A stretch of DNA of 64,000 bases from JABMQB01 sp963677475 (GTDB lineage Bacteria > Bacteroidota > Bacteroidia > Bacteroidales > Prolixibacteraceae), in contig CAXXQD010000015.1 of assembly GCA_963677475.2 (NCBI GenBank), forward strand, positions 496,001 through 560,000, read 5' to 3'. This document shows positions 1-8,009 of the stretch, one piece after another; the stretch's first letter is position 1, and every line of letters begins with the position of its first letter. The translations under genes and the position numbers were made by a program. A model generated the notes under the pieces. That model ran no database searches. It saw only the letters and a program-made list of their open reading frames with translations, and was not told the origin of the DNA.

Positions 1-42
1 TGGGAATTACGGTAATTTTATTAACTCATAAAAACATTAAAT

Positions 43-1881
43 ATGTGTGGTATAGTAGGTTATATAGGTAATAAAGAGGCATATCCGATATTAATTCAAG
101 GTCTTCAACGTCTCGAATATCGTGGATATGATTCTGCAGGAGTAGCTATTTATAGCGAATTTTTAAATGTATATAAATGTATGGGACGAGTTTCTGATTT
201 GGAGGTTCACATCTCAACACAAGACATTAGCGGGCATATAGGAATTGGACATACCCGATGGGCAACTCATGGTGAACCTAATGATCAAAATGCCCATCCC
301 CATCTGTCAATGAATGGAGATTTTGTTTTAGTTCACAATGGTATTATTGAAAATTATTCGGAGCTAAAATCAGATCTTCTGAAAAAAGGATATACTTTCC
401 AATCAGATACCGATTCTGAAGTTCTGGTTAATTTAATGGAATATTTTTATAGAAATATTGATAATGCCAATGCTGAAATTGCTATAAGATTTGCTCTTTC
501 AAAAGTAGTTGGAGCGTATGGGATTGTAGTTATATGTAAAAACGAAGAAGATCAGCTTATTGCCGCTCGCAAAGGAAGTCCTTTGGTTATAGGCATCGGA
601 AGGGGCGAATATTTTATTGCATCTGATACTACTCCAATTGTTAATTATACTGATAGTATTATTTATCTAAATGACCATGAAGTTGCCATCATAAATAAAG
701 ATAGCCTGGTACTGAAAACGGTTGAAAATTTACCGGTAGCTTTCAAAATCACAAAGGTTGATATGAATATCGGCGATCATGAAAAAGGAAATTTTGAACA
801 TTTCATGTTAAAAGAAATTTTCGAACAACCAAAAATTATTGAAGATACTTTCAGAGGTCGTATTACCCTTGATCATTCGGATATAGTTCTCGGCGGATTG
901 CATGATATTTTTCCCAAAATAATTCAAGCCAAACGCATTGTTATCATCGGATGTGGAACTTCATGGCATGCCGCTTTGATAGGAGAATACATGATTGAAG
1001 AATATGCTCGGATTCCGGTTGAAGTTGAGTATTCATCAGAGTTTCGTTACCGAAATCCAGTCCTAACAAGTGAGGATGTGGTGATTGCCATTAGTCAGAG
1101 CGGCGAAACTGCTGATACACTGGCAGCTTTACGAATGGCTAAGGAAAAAGGTGCCACTGTTCTGGGCATATGCAACGTAGTGGGATCAAGCATTGCACGC
1201 GAAACTGACGCCGGTGTTTATACTCATGCAGGTGTCGAAATCGGAGTAGCATCAACCAAAGCATTTACCGCACAAGTAACGGTTTTGACTCTTTTTGCCT
1301 TGAAACTTGCTAAAGAAAAAGGCAAAATTTCATCAATATTGTATTTAGACTTAATTTCAGAACTGACAAATATTCCTAAAAAAGTAAAATCAATACTTGA
1401 AAAACAGGCACTTATAAAAGAGGTTGCAACTAAATATAAAGATGCGATAAACGCCCTTTACCTTGGAAGAGGTGTCTTTTTTCCGGTAGCTTTAGAAGGT
1501 GCTTTGAAACTGAAGGAAATTTCTTACATCCATGCTGAAGGATTTGCTGCAGGAGAAATGAAACATGGAGCCATTGCATTGGTTGATGATAACTTACCTG
1601 TGATAGTAGTTGCAGCCAAGGATCAGTACTATGTAAAGATTGTTAGTAATATTCAAGAGGTAAAAGCAAGGAAAGGAAACATTATTGCAGTAGTTACTGA
1701 AGGCGATGACATGCTGAAGGATATGGTGAACGATCTGTTTGAAATTCCCATATCGCATCCGTTAGTTTCACCTCTATTAGCCATTATCCCATTGCAACTA
1801 TTCTCATATTACATTGCCGTGATGCGTGGATGCGATATCGATCAACCGCGAAATCTGGCTAAATCGGTTACCGTGGAGTAA
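43..1881 (+). CDS. glmS: Glutamine--fructose-6-phosphate aminotransferase (isomerizing)
   Basis: Makes glucosamine-6-phosphate from fructose-6-phosphate and glutamine, the first committed step to UDP-GlcNAc for peptidoglycan and lipid A, in the cytoplasm. The protein begins MCGIVGYIG, so Cys2 is the N-terminal nucleophile of the class II glutaminase domain (about 1-220), which also shows GHTRWATHG and HNGIIENY. Two SIS sugar-isomerase domains follow (about 290-430 with GCGTSWHA and SQSGETADT, and 460-600), and it ends DQPRNLAKSVTVE as is usual for GlmS. The 612-residue length is normal. It stands alone; upstream lies outside the window and the next 350 bp carry no gene. Confidence 0.97.
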   Translation: MCGIVGYIGNKEAYPILIQGLQRLEYRGYDSAGVAIYSEFLNVYKCMGRVSDLEVHISTQDISGHIGIGHTRWATHGEPNDQNAHPHLSMNGDFVLVHNGIIENYSELKSDLLKKGYTFQSDTDSEVLVNLMEYFYRNIDNANAEIAIRFALSKVVGAYGIVVICKNEEDQLIAARKGSPLVIGIGRGEYFIASDTTPIVNYTDSIIYLNDHEVAIINKDSLVLKTVENLPVAFKITKVDMNIGDHEKGNFEHFMLKEIFEQPKIIEDTFRGRITLDHSDIVLGGLHDIFPKIIQAKRIVIIGCGTSWHAALIGEYMIEEYARIPVEVEYSSEFRYRNPVLTSEDVVIAISQSGETADTLAALRMAKEKGATVLGICNVVGSSIARETDAGVYTHAGVEIGVASTKAFTAQVTVLTLFALKLAKEKGKISSILYLDLISELTNIPKKVKSILEKQALIKEVATKYKDAINALYLGRGVFFPVALEGALKLKEISYIHAEGFAAGEMKHGAIALVDDNLPVIVVAAKDQYYVKIVSNIQEVKARKGNIIAVVTEGDDMLKDMVNDLFEIPISHPLVSPLLAIIPLQLFSYYIAVMRGCDIDQPRNLAKSVTVE

Positions 1882-2230
1882 CAATGATAGGGGTTATTCT
1901 TTACCCTTAATGGATGAAGTGTATTTAACATGTATTGTTGAAATTATTTCTTCACAATATTGGGTGACCTTTATCAAAATTACAAATGAATAAGTGCCTA
2001 ATTATTCGTTCAATTGTGACTAACGTTAAAATTTATTGTTGATATTCAGTGTTTTATCATTTTTCAATTTATTCATTTTTCTACTAAATTCCCTTTTTTC
2101 GTTAGCTTGAGAAATTAATCGTTTCTCTGATGTGGGGAATGAAGGATAACGGTTATACTTAAATTTAAAAGGGAAAGTGCTACATTTGACTCTACGGTAA
2201 GTTAAGCTACAAAAGCATTAACTTACAATT
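1882..2230. other. Intergenic stretch with a hairpin before the decayed transposase
   Basis: No gene is supported here. The only clear structure is an imperfect hairpin at 2197-2226 (GTAAGTTAAGC, 7-base loop, GCATTAACTTAC with one bulge) directly before the transposase start. A TACATTTG box at 2181-2188 matches the Bacteroidota -7 element, but no TTTG lies at the right distance upstream, so it is only a half-promoter. The hairpin could limit read-through into the insertion sequence, as hairpins at the ends of many IS elements do; that is inference. Confidence 0.4.
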
Positions 2231-2797
2231 ATGAAACATAACCGAAAAAAGTATGACAAGGAGTTAAAGCAAAAAGATGTTGAACTTTCATATACAAGGG
2301 GCAATGCCACAGAAATTGTGGATGAGTTGGGCATGGGTCAAGGACGTCATTATCGATGGAGAAAAGAGTTTTGAAAATATGAAGGGAATAGTTTTCCAAG
2401 TCATGGAACACCGAAAATAACAGATTTGGAGCGAGAGATACTAAAAAAGGCGATCAGTATCTTCTCCGTGAGCGATGGGAAATCTACCAATTCATAAGTA
2501 ATCACCGTACCCGATTTTCTATTGAGATGATGTGCTGAGTATTTAAAATAGGGAAAAGTAGTTATTGCCACTGGCTCAAAAGCGGTCCTTCAAAGCGTTG
2601 ACTTGAAAATGAAGAGCTGCTAGTTCGGATAAATACCATTTTTGACTACAATTTAAAAACTTATGGAAGTCCAAAAATCACAGAGGAACTACAGCCACAA
2701 GGTTTTCAGGTATCACGTCCAAAAGTAGCAAGGATTATGAAGGTAGCAGGTCTCAGAGCAAGACTCCAACTTGCACGGTCAAATGGTGACAATTTTT
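2231..2797 (+). pseudogene. Decayed IS3-family transposase (orfA plus 5' part of orfB)
   Basis: The first frame reads MKHNRKKYDKELKQKDVELSY, an IS3-family OrfA helix-turn-helix start. It is stopped by TGA at 2372, then continues with an LTDLE-like segment (ITDLEREILKKAISIFS). The second part is in another frame and reads IYQFISNHRTRFSIEMMC, then stop 2536, KIGKSSYCHWLKSG, stop 2599, and a segment resembling the YGSPKITEEL region of OrfB. The DDE integrase domain is absent. Two stops in orfB, one in orfA, a frameshift and 3' truncation make this a dead remnant. It marks the left side of an accessory region. Confidence 0.8.
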
Positions 2798-2810
2798 AGT
2801 TTCCTTCACC

Positions 2811-3502
2811 ATCTAGGTAAAATGAGAAATAAGTAATCGCACAGCTATTGTAACATAATCCCATCTTATAGTCCCATGCAGTCGGCTCCCCTCCGTTCGT
2901 CGTTCCTCCTCTCTCTCGGCTTAAGCGCCTCCTTTATGGGTCGCGTTTCACCCTATAAGGGCATTATGTAAAATAGCACGCACGAGCCCACACACCGTTA
3001 AATTCATATATGCTGCTTTTTTCATCACTCTTTCCACATTTCCCCGACCTCCCTTTCAAAGGTGCAGGAAAAATAAACTTTTCATGTTCAGCATTTAATA
3101 TGGAGAATAGAAATAGTTGAATATATGGAATAGATAAACCCATGTTCTTGCAGCCTGGTCGCTTCATTCATTCAATCGGAATCCATTCCATTCCTTCCTC
3201 ATTCATTCTTTCACCTCACAAGCTTCATCACCCCACACAAAAGTGGTTCATTCAGTCATTCCGCAATGCCCACGCAAAATTCATTCACCAGAACGCCTGT
3301 TTTAACCCTTGTATAGTAAATTAATTACCTCTTTAAAGTTATTTGTGCTATTTCAAATAGAAAAACGATCCAATAAAACAGGCATATTCTGCTTCACTCA
3401 TGCCAACCCAAATTGCTACATTCCTTCAATCACCACCTTTGCCTTTCCCCATCTAACTCAGCATTAAGTTTATTTCCCCTGCGAATTACTCACCCCAAAG
3501 TA
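2811..3502. other. Non-coding accessory stretch, pyrimidine-rich on the plus strand
   Basis: About 690 bp with no convincing gene. From 2880 to 3000 it is more GC-rich than its surroundings and contains a partial palindrome around GGCTTAAGCGCC. From about 3140 to 3480 the plus strand is strikingly C/T-rich with repeated CATTC/CATTCATTC words, so the short open frames that cross it are low-complexity and not believable. It separates the dead transposase from the convergent nuclease-like gene. The composition differs from the neighbouring housekeeping DNA and suggests acquired sequence; no ends could be defined. Confidence 0.4.
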
Positions 3503-4438
3503 TCACCGGTTAATCCACTTTTGATATCTATTCCAAACTCGTAACCAAACTTTTGCAATTGAATCAATAGAATCTATAAGTAAATATTTACTATAATTCT
3601 CAAAACTATAACCTGTATTCAAACCTTTAAAAGTATCCCAATCTAAATTTGCAGGTGTAAAATTACCGGGGATCATCTTGTATGCAGTTAAATATGAATA
3701 TTGAGTTATTGCAGCCATAAAATCCCAGGTGTTCCCATTTCCTGTTCCCCAACTAATACTAAACTCCCTGTCTATAATCTCTTGTTCCAGCCAATCAACT
3801 ACTGGATTGTCATTAATTTTAAAAGGGTATCCCTCAGGATTATAAAAAAATCTTTCATTATCAAAATCAATAGAATAGCTATCTCTTATAGTCTCGTCCC
3901 ATTCATGTTCAATGCGTGCGTGAATATTATCCTCATCCGAAAAAGGTCTGCTATCGCAATGCAGAGGCCTATGGGCATCAGCTATATAATGGCTAAGCAT
4001 AAAAAATATCGTGGCAACATGATTATCTGTTGGACTAATCGGTGATCCTTTATCCTCGCTTTCCTGCATCTTCAAATTATCAATGATACTATGCGCAAGC
4101 GATTCGCACCTATCAGCCAAATTGCCTTTTTCAATAGTATAGGGCTTATTGTGTAGTCCACTTTCTTTACCAATCTTATAGAGCATGTACGTACTTGGCA
4201 ACTTTTTAAAAGTTTTATCTTTTGAAGTAGGATCAGGTTTATATTTCAGGATGTGACTGGTAGCCATATCTTTTATAACTGCATCTGGATACCAGGCTCC
4301 TTGCACTACAAAATCCCGGTTATTCTTAAACCAGGCTACTAAACTGTCTGCATTTTTTCGGTAATTTTTTGAGAGGTAGGTTTTTTCTAACCTTTTGATA
4401 GCCATCATGGCTAGCCAGGCATGTGTGTATTGTTTCAT
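3503..4438 (-). CDS. S1/P1 nuclease / zinc-dependent phospholipase C superfamily protein
   Basis: 311 residues. The core motif SHYIADAHRPLH (about 150-161) carries the H..D.H..H zinc ligands of the S1/P1 nuclease-phospholipase C fold. It is followed by NIHARIEHEWD, equivalent to the family's NLHxxWD, and an N-terminal HAW resembles the ligand-bearing mature N-terminus. The family uses a trinuclear zinc site to cut phosphodiesters in nucleic acid or phospholipid; the substrate here cannot be told. Most relatives are secreted, but no signal peptide is visible: the protein starts directly at the mature-like sequence MKQYTHAW. It lies downstream of, and on the same strand as, the small-protein cassette at 4.8-6.0 kb, but a terminator and about 340 bp separate them. 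Confidence 0.6.
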   Translation of the reverse strand: MKQYTHAWLAMMAIKRLEKTYLSKNYRKNADSLVAWFKNNRDFVVQGAWYPDAVIKDMATSHILKYKPDPTSKDKTFKKLPSTYMLYKIGKESGLHNKPYTIEKGNLADRCESLAHSIIDNLKMQESEDKGSPISPTDNHVATIFFMLSHYIADAHRPLHCDSRPFSDEDNIHARIEHEWDETIRDSYSIDFDNERFFYNPEGYPFKINDNPVVDWLEQEIIDREFSISWGTGNGNTWDFMAAITQYSYLTAYKMIPGNFTPANLDWDTFKGLNTGYSFENYSKYLLIDSIDSIAKVWLRVWNRYQKWINR

Positions 4439-4708
4439 ATTGTGTATTTTAAGGTTGTCTTACAAGTTACGAAAAATGTCTTTAAGATTAAAGAATAAAT
4501 TGCACGCCAATGCAAATTTAAGCCATAGGTCTGAAACAGGAAAAAGACTTCGGCATAAACCCACAAAGCCCATCCCGTGACATTTATTCCGATTCCTTTT
4601 GCCTGTTTCATCCCCTTTTTCTTTTGGGTGCCTAAGCGTTCAATTAAGCCTAACCATGCAATTTAAATTGACGAATATTATCTGAGGAAATAGCTTAGAT
4701 TTTTTCAC

Positions 4709-4742
4709 AAAAAAAGAGGCAAGCTTTTGTCTAGCTTACCCC
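4709..4742 (-). terminator. Intrinsic terminator of the three-gene cassette
   Basis: On the minus strand GGGGTAAGC pairs with GCTTGCCTC (9 bp, two G-U pairs) around a 9-base loop, followed immediately by seven T residues (plus-strand A run 4709-4715). It sits 35 bases past the stop of the last small gene. It therefore closes the cassette as a transcript of its own, apart from the nuclease-like gene further on. The rest of 4439-4708 holds no gene that I can see. Confidence 0.75.
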
Positions 4743-4776
4743 TTTTCGAACAACCCCTAACAATTCCCCCAAATTG

Positions 4777-4965
4777 CTACTTACTATTTTTCTGCTTTAA
4801 AAGCTTTTTTAATAACATTGAAACAAAAAAACTCACTATTGTTCCTACTGTCCCCAGGATGATCGTATTGGTTATGTCCCTAATAGTTAAGCTCCCCAGG
4901 ATACTTGATAAAGATCCACCTAAGACCCCACCGGTAGTTTCAATGTTCAAGTTTTGATTAGCCAC
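4777..4965 (-). CDS. Small membrane protein of unknown function, holin-like
   Basis: About 62 residues if translation starts at the GTG at 4965, which overlaps the stop of the previous gene (GTGGCTAA); an ATG at 4995 would give 72 residues but a 38-base overlap. A GGAGG lies 12 bases before the GTG. The sequence has a glycine/serine-rich N-terminal half (GGVLGGSLSSILGS), one hydrophobic segment (NTIILGTVGTIVSFFVSMLL) and a basic tail (KKLLKQKNSK). That is the size and layout of a small holin or phage-type membrane protein, but no family is recognised. It is last in the cassette, just before a terminator. Confidence 0.6.
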   Translation of the reverse strand: MANQNLNIETTGGVLGGSLSSILGSLTIRDITNTIILGTVGTIVSFFVSMLLKKLLKQKNSK

Positions 4966-5191
4966 CTTCTTCGTTATCCTCCAACAGCTTTTCATCTACT
5001 GTAGTTTGGCTGATTGCTGTCATCACAGTACCTCCGGCTATAAGGTAACCTCCAACTGTTGCAATAGCAGCCGGTAATGCAATTGGAGAAGCTACAATAG
5101 CAGCTCCTGCTGCAGCCAGTGCTAATCCTACAGTCCTTAAAATCCTGAAGAACTTAGGTACAGGTGCCTTAATGCGCTTAATAACATTCAT
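4958..5191 (-). CDS. Small hydrophobic protein of unknown function
   Basis: 77 residues. A short basic N-terminus (MNVIKRIKAPVPKFFRILR) precedes a long alanine/glycine-rich hydrophobic stretch that could span the membrane once or twice (TVGLALAAAGAAIVASP and AAIATVGGYLIAGGTVMTA), then an acidic tail (DEKLLEDNEEGG). The basic start, helical hairpin and charged end resemble holins and some pore-forming peptides. No named family is recognised. It lies 17 bp after the 251-residue gene and overlaps the next small gene, so the three are very probably co-translated. Confidence 0.65.
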   Translation of the reverse strand: MNVIKRIKAPVPKFFRILRTVGLALAAAGAAIVASPIALPAAIATVGGYLIAGGTVMTAISQTTVDEKLLEDNEEGG

Positions 5192-5208
5192 AAAGCAATG
5201 ATTTTAGA

Positions 5209-5964
5209 TTAAACTTTACTAATGGATACCAATGCCATTGCATTGTATGAGCCGCTTTTCAAAGGGTACCTTGCCCCATTTACTTCCTGGTAGAATTCAA
5301 CCCCAAACGCAATAAATAACGGTTTATCACTGTCAGCTGTCACATTGGAGGTCAGTACAACCTCAGCCTGTTCTGCAGCAGTTAATGCAACAGGTGCACT
5401 CTTTTGGGCATTAGCCACAAAACTTTCAGCATCAAAATCAAGCTCAGCACCACCAAGGCAAATAATAGCATGCGTTGCACCTGAAGGTGCAGCAATGGTA
5501 TTAGCTGGAATAAATGCAGGTATGGTAACCTTCAATTCCCCGGCAACCCGGTCAACTGTTGGATTGTACGGCATAAATACCGTATTGCCCAGCTTAGCAT
5601 CCTTGTTAAATTCAAAACCTGACAATAAAGAAATATCACCATCAGTAATAGTCCTTTCACCACGGTTATTAGTCGTATCAGCCTGTACAGCCACTAACAT
5701 GTCTTTGGTTAACCTACTTGACATCCTGCTGTCCTTACTGTTGAGGATAACTTCCCTCAGTGCATTGCGTAGAAGCTTGCTTGCTTTTCCTGCGCGCCCA
5801 AATTCAGACCCGTTTTCACGGGTACGTTCAAATGCCGGATCATTTTTAATGCGGTCCCCATCAACTCCGCCTTTGCCCCTGGCAAAATATTTCCCTTTAC
5901 TTTTGTAAAAGGAAATATCTCCAATGGCTCCTTCCAACTTGATAATCCCCTTCTGTTTTGCCAT
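5209..5964 (-). CDS. Conserved-looking protein of unknown function, cassette lead gene
   Basis: 251 residues from the ATG at 5964 (MAKQKGIIKLEGAIGDISFY); an in-frame TTG at 5970 is less likely. There is no signal peptide or membrane segment. The N-terminus (G.IG..SFYKSKGKYFARGKGG) is a short basic repeat-like hook, similar in style to DUF6266-type Bacteroidota proteins. Residues about 40-85 are basic and helical with RTRENGSEFGRAGKASKLLR. The C-terminal half is beta-rich and hydrophobic with evenly spaced charged turns, ending in YQEVNGARYPLKSGSYNAMAL, as in a structural or adhesin-like fold. I recall similar proteins in many Bacteroidota but know no function. A phage-structural or secreted-effector role is possible, not shown. 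Confidence 0.7.
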   Translation of the reverse strand: MAKQKGIIKLEGAIGDISFYKSKGKYFARGKGGVDGDRIKNDPAFERTRENGSEFGRAGKASKLLRNALREVILNSKDSRMSSRLTKDMLVAVQADTTNNRGERTITDGDISLLSGFEFNKDAKLGNTVFMPYNPTVDRVAGELKVTIPAFIPANTIAAPSGATHAIICLGGAELDFDAESFVANAQKSAPVALTAAEQAEVVLTSNVTADSDKPLFIAFGVEFYQEVNGARYPLKSGSYNAMALVSISKV

Positions 5965-6084
5965 AATCAAAAAATTAAATTCAAGACTAATTTAAATCGG
6001 CTTTTTCAATCTTTCATATAGCTGATTCCGCATAGGCAAGCAATGGGGTAATTATGCCAAAATATCCATGTTATTGCTTTGATT

Positions 6085-6092
6085 TATCTTTG
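6085..6092 (+). promoter_or_regulatory. Possible -7 promoter box for the 66-residue gene
   Basis: TATCTTTG matches the Bacteroidota -7 consensus TAnnTTTG and lies about 50 bases before the start codon of the gene at 6144. No TTTG is found 19-21 bases upstream, so only half of the promoter is supported. This 179-bp gap must also drive the divergent cassette. Confidence 0.4.
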
Positions 6093-6111
6093 TTTTCCTA
6101 TAGGAACTACA

Positions 6112-6144
6112 TAGACAAAGCGTAGATAAAGTATAGATAGAGTA
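6112..6144 (+). repeat. Three 11-bp direct repeats running into a start codon
   Basis: TAGACAAAGCG, TAGATAAAGTA and TAGATAGAGTA follow each other without gaps; the last base of the third unit is the A of the start ATG at 6144. An 11-bp period places each unit on the same face of the helix, as expected for side-by-side protein binding. It overlaps where the ribosome would bind, so autoregulation by the encoded protein is a reasonable guess. Confidence 0.6.
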
Positions 6145-6344
6145 TGATGAAGCTTAATCGGATTTGTATATACCCAAAAGATATTCAATGCCTCACAGGC
6201 AAAAGTGAAAGGTATGGAAGGAAGGTGATCCAGGCAATCAAGTCAAAACTTGGCAAGGAACCACATCAATTAGTAACCATCAAAGAATTTTGTGATTATA
6301 CCGGATTAAATGAAAAGGAGGTGAATAGATATATTCAGGATTGA
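6144..6344 (+). CDS. Small DNA-binding-like protein, divergent from the cassette
   Basis: 66 residues, charged and helical, with no membrane segment. It reads like a compact two-part helical protein: CIYPKDIQCLTGKSERYGRKVIQAIK, then HQLVTIKEFCDYTGLNEKEVNRYI, where the second part resembles a helix-turn-helix of the excisionase/MerR-like kind. Similar small proteins occur in Bacteroidota; the exact family is not known to me. It is transcribed away from the 251-residue cassette gene across a shared 179-bp promoter region and is preceded by three 11-bp repeats. A role as the local regulator is inferred. Confidence 0.6.
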   Translation: MMKLNRICIYPKDIQCLTGKSERYGRKVIQAIKSKLGKEPHQLVTIKEFCDYTGLNEKEVNRYIQD

Positions 6345-6529
6345 TATAATAGGATATTATCTCAATAAGATTTCGACCAAATATATTATCAAAACATAAA
6401 ATTTAGCCTCATTAATATTTAATTGGCTTCAGAATATTGATGGATGGTTTGCCTTGATTATTTAATGAAAAAAGGGTTTATTAGCCTTGACTTTTTAATA
6501 GAAGTTATTTTTCATGGTAAAAATTACTC

Positions 6530-7477
6530 CTAAAATATCCGATCCATCCTTTCTTTAAGAAGTTCAACATAATCTATTTTTAAGGATTTCTCAAGGAAAC
6601 TGCTTTCGATCAATGATTGCGAATTGGTAAAGGCATTTTTAAAACGGGTTAAACTATTCTTTATTTGCTTCTCATTTAAAGTCAGTGTTAATCCAAATTC
6701 TTCGAAATCCTTTCTGGTCAATTTTCTTTTCTTCCCATTTAGGTTTAATGCCATTTCCTCTTGATCTTCTTTTTCAGGGATTACAAGCCTGGTTGAAAGC
6801 AAGTCATATGCTGGGGCTAATGTAATCATCCCATTCTCCTGGTATAGCAAGGAAAAGTTTTTTAAGTGCATATCCGCATTACCTGTTATAAAAGAAAATA
6901 GGGCAAGGTCGAAAAAAGCCAATGCATCAAATACTGGGTTAGATGAATATTTTAATATGGCTTTCCCAATTTGCTCCATAGATCCTTTGTATTTATCTTC
7001 AGTTAATCGACCAGTTAGCTGACACATATCTTCCATGTGCAATTTTTGTTTTTTGCTATAGCGGTCAATCCTTCTGGTTATGTATGCCAATTCTCCGGAT
7101 TCTAATCTTATTAGTCCATTAGGGACAGTTGGAATCCTATACAAGTCAGCAAGCTTCATTGTGAGTGACTCATTTTCCGGCAATTGAGGGTATTGGAAAG
7201 TTGGAGGTTTTAGGATAAAATCTCCCCATAAACCAACTAATGTAAGTCGGTTCGGTTGTTCCTTTTTTCTTTGCAGGCTTAATGAAAGTTTTGCCTGAAC
7301 TCCCGGAACGGCAACACTTCTGCCAAGTACCTTCAGTGCGAGTTCTTCCATTTCTTTTAGTGAGTAAGGCAGTACTGGAGCCTCAACACTCAGGTAAAAC
7401 TTTTTCACACAAGTAGGGTGGTAGTCTTCCTGCCCTGGTTTTAGTGGTTTATAGCAAATTAAACAATTACTCATCAT
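6530..7477 (-). CDS. hipT: HipT-like serine/threonine kinase toxin (HipA C-terminal part)
   Basis: 315 residues. The kinase core is clear: VPGVQAKLSLSL is the glycine/serine-rich loop with candidate autophosphorylated serines, FILKPP carries the ATP lysine, GNADMHLKNFSLL is the HipA catalytic loop and APAYDLLS the metal-binding aspartate region. The N-terminus adds a CxxC...HxxC element (CLIC...HPTC), probably a small zinc knuckle. It lacks the HipA N-subdomain-1, which is encoded by the separate gene upstream; this is the HipBST arrangement known from E. coli O127, where HipT phosphorylates tryptophanyl-tRNA synthetase. The target here is unknown. It overlaps hipS by 11 bases. Confidence 0.85.
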   Translation of the reverse strand: MMSNCLICYKPLKPGQEDYHPTCVKKFYLSVEAPVLPYSLKEMEELALKVLGRSVAVPGVQAKLSLSLQRKKEQPNRLTLVGLWGDFILKPPTFQYPQLPENESLTMKLADLYRIPTVPNGLIRLESGELAYITRRIDRYSKKQKLHMEDMCQLTGRLTEDKYKGSMEQIGKAILKYSSNPVFDALAFFDLALFSFITGNADMHLKNFSLLYQENGMITLAPAYDLLSTRLVIPEKEDQEEMALNLNGKKRKLTRKDFEEFGLTLTLNEKQIKNSLTRFKNAFTNSQSLIESSFLEKSLKIDYVELLKERMDRIF

Positions 7478-7805
7478 TCGAAATTGGGATTAAACTTACA
7501 GCTCCAATACAATCTTTACAACATGTTAAAAGCAGACCCATACGGTCACGGTTATCAATTTTCCAATGTTTATATGCGATTTCCAATAACCAACCTTCTG
7601 GGATTAGCCCATCAAAAAAAGGGAACATTACCTGGCTGGTAAATGACTGTTCTCTTAACGGTAAAGTAAGGCTAATACCAATAGCTTTTTCATCTTCCAT
7701 ATAGCTTTCAAGGTATTTAAATTCATACCCGCTTTCTGTTTCAGATAAAATGCCAGCCCATTCATCCTTATACATTACTTTAGCTTTGCGGCTCATCGTT
7801 TTCAA
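7467..7805 (-). CDS. hipS: HipS-like protein (HipA N-subdomain 1)
   Basis: 112 residues matching only the N-terminal 'couple' domain of HipA: KAKVMYKDEWAGILSE, then SLTLPLREQ and FPFFDGLIPEGWLLE, which are HipA_N hallmarks. In the tripartite HipBST system this small protein, not HipB, neutralises the kinase. The gene sits between hipB (26-base overlap) and hipT (11-base overlap), so the three are translationally coupled. A later ATG at 7796 (MSRKAK) is an alternative start. Its size is close to the roughly 100 residues of E. coli HipS. Confidence 0.85.
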   Translation of the reverse strand: MKTMSRKAKVMYKDEWAGILSETESGYEFKYLESYMEDEKAIGISLTLPLREQSFTSQVMFPFFDGLIPEGWLLEIAYKHWKIDNRDRMGLLLTCCKDCIGAVSLIPISNDE

Positions 7806-8004
7806 TTAATTTTTTATCTATTGGTACCATTATATGACCAAATAACTGAAGCACTTGGTTGACTTTATCAAGCCGGAGGGATAATTTCCCTTGTTCCATT
7901 TCACGGATAAAACGGAGTCCCACACCAGCTCTTTCTGCTAAATCTTGCTGAGTGAGTCCCAGCAATTTTCGCCGTTCCTTCACAAACTTAACTAAATGTT
8001 TCAT
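7780..8004 (-). CDS. hipB: HipB-like helix-turn-helix repressor
   Basis: 74 residues. The Cro/C1-type helix-turn-helix is plain: RRKLLGLTQQDLAERAGVG (about 12-30) followed by RFIREMEQGKLSLRLDKVNQVL. It is the first gene of the toxin-antitoxin operon and would repress it by binding the three palindromes just upstream, the nearest of which ends 6 bases from the start codon. Length and domain agree with HipB. Confidence 0.88.
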   Translation of the reverse strand: MKHLVKFVKERRKLLGLTQQDLAERAGVGLRFIREMEQGKLSLRLDKVNQVLQLFGHIMVPIDKKLIENDEPQS

Positions 8005-8009
8005 CGTAA

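Noticed and set aside
2930..3010. Integron attC-like site in the GC-rich stretch
   Set aside because: The GTTA-containing end and some palindromic sequence are there, but no matching core pair or cassette array could be found and there is no integrase.
3142..3324. Small open frame in the CATTC-rich tract
   Set aside because: Low-complexity sequence of H, P, S, F and I residues produced by the repeat; no start signal or family.
3503..5964. One operon of the cassette and the nuclease-like gene
   Set aside because: A strong terminator at 4709-4742 and about 340 bp without a gene separate them; they may still be functionally linked.
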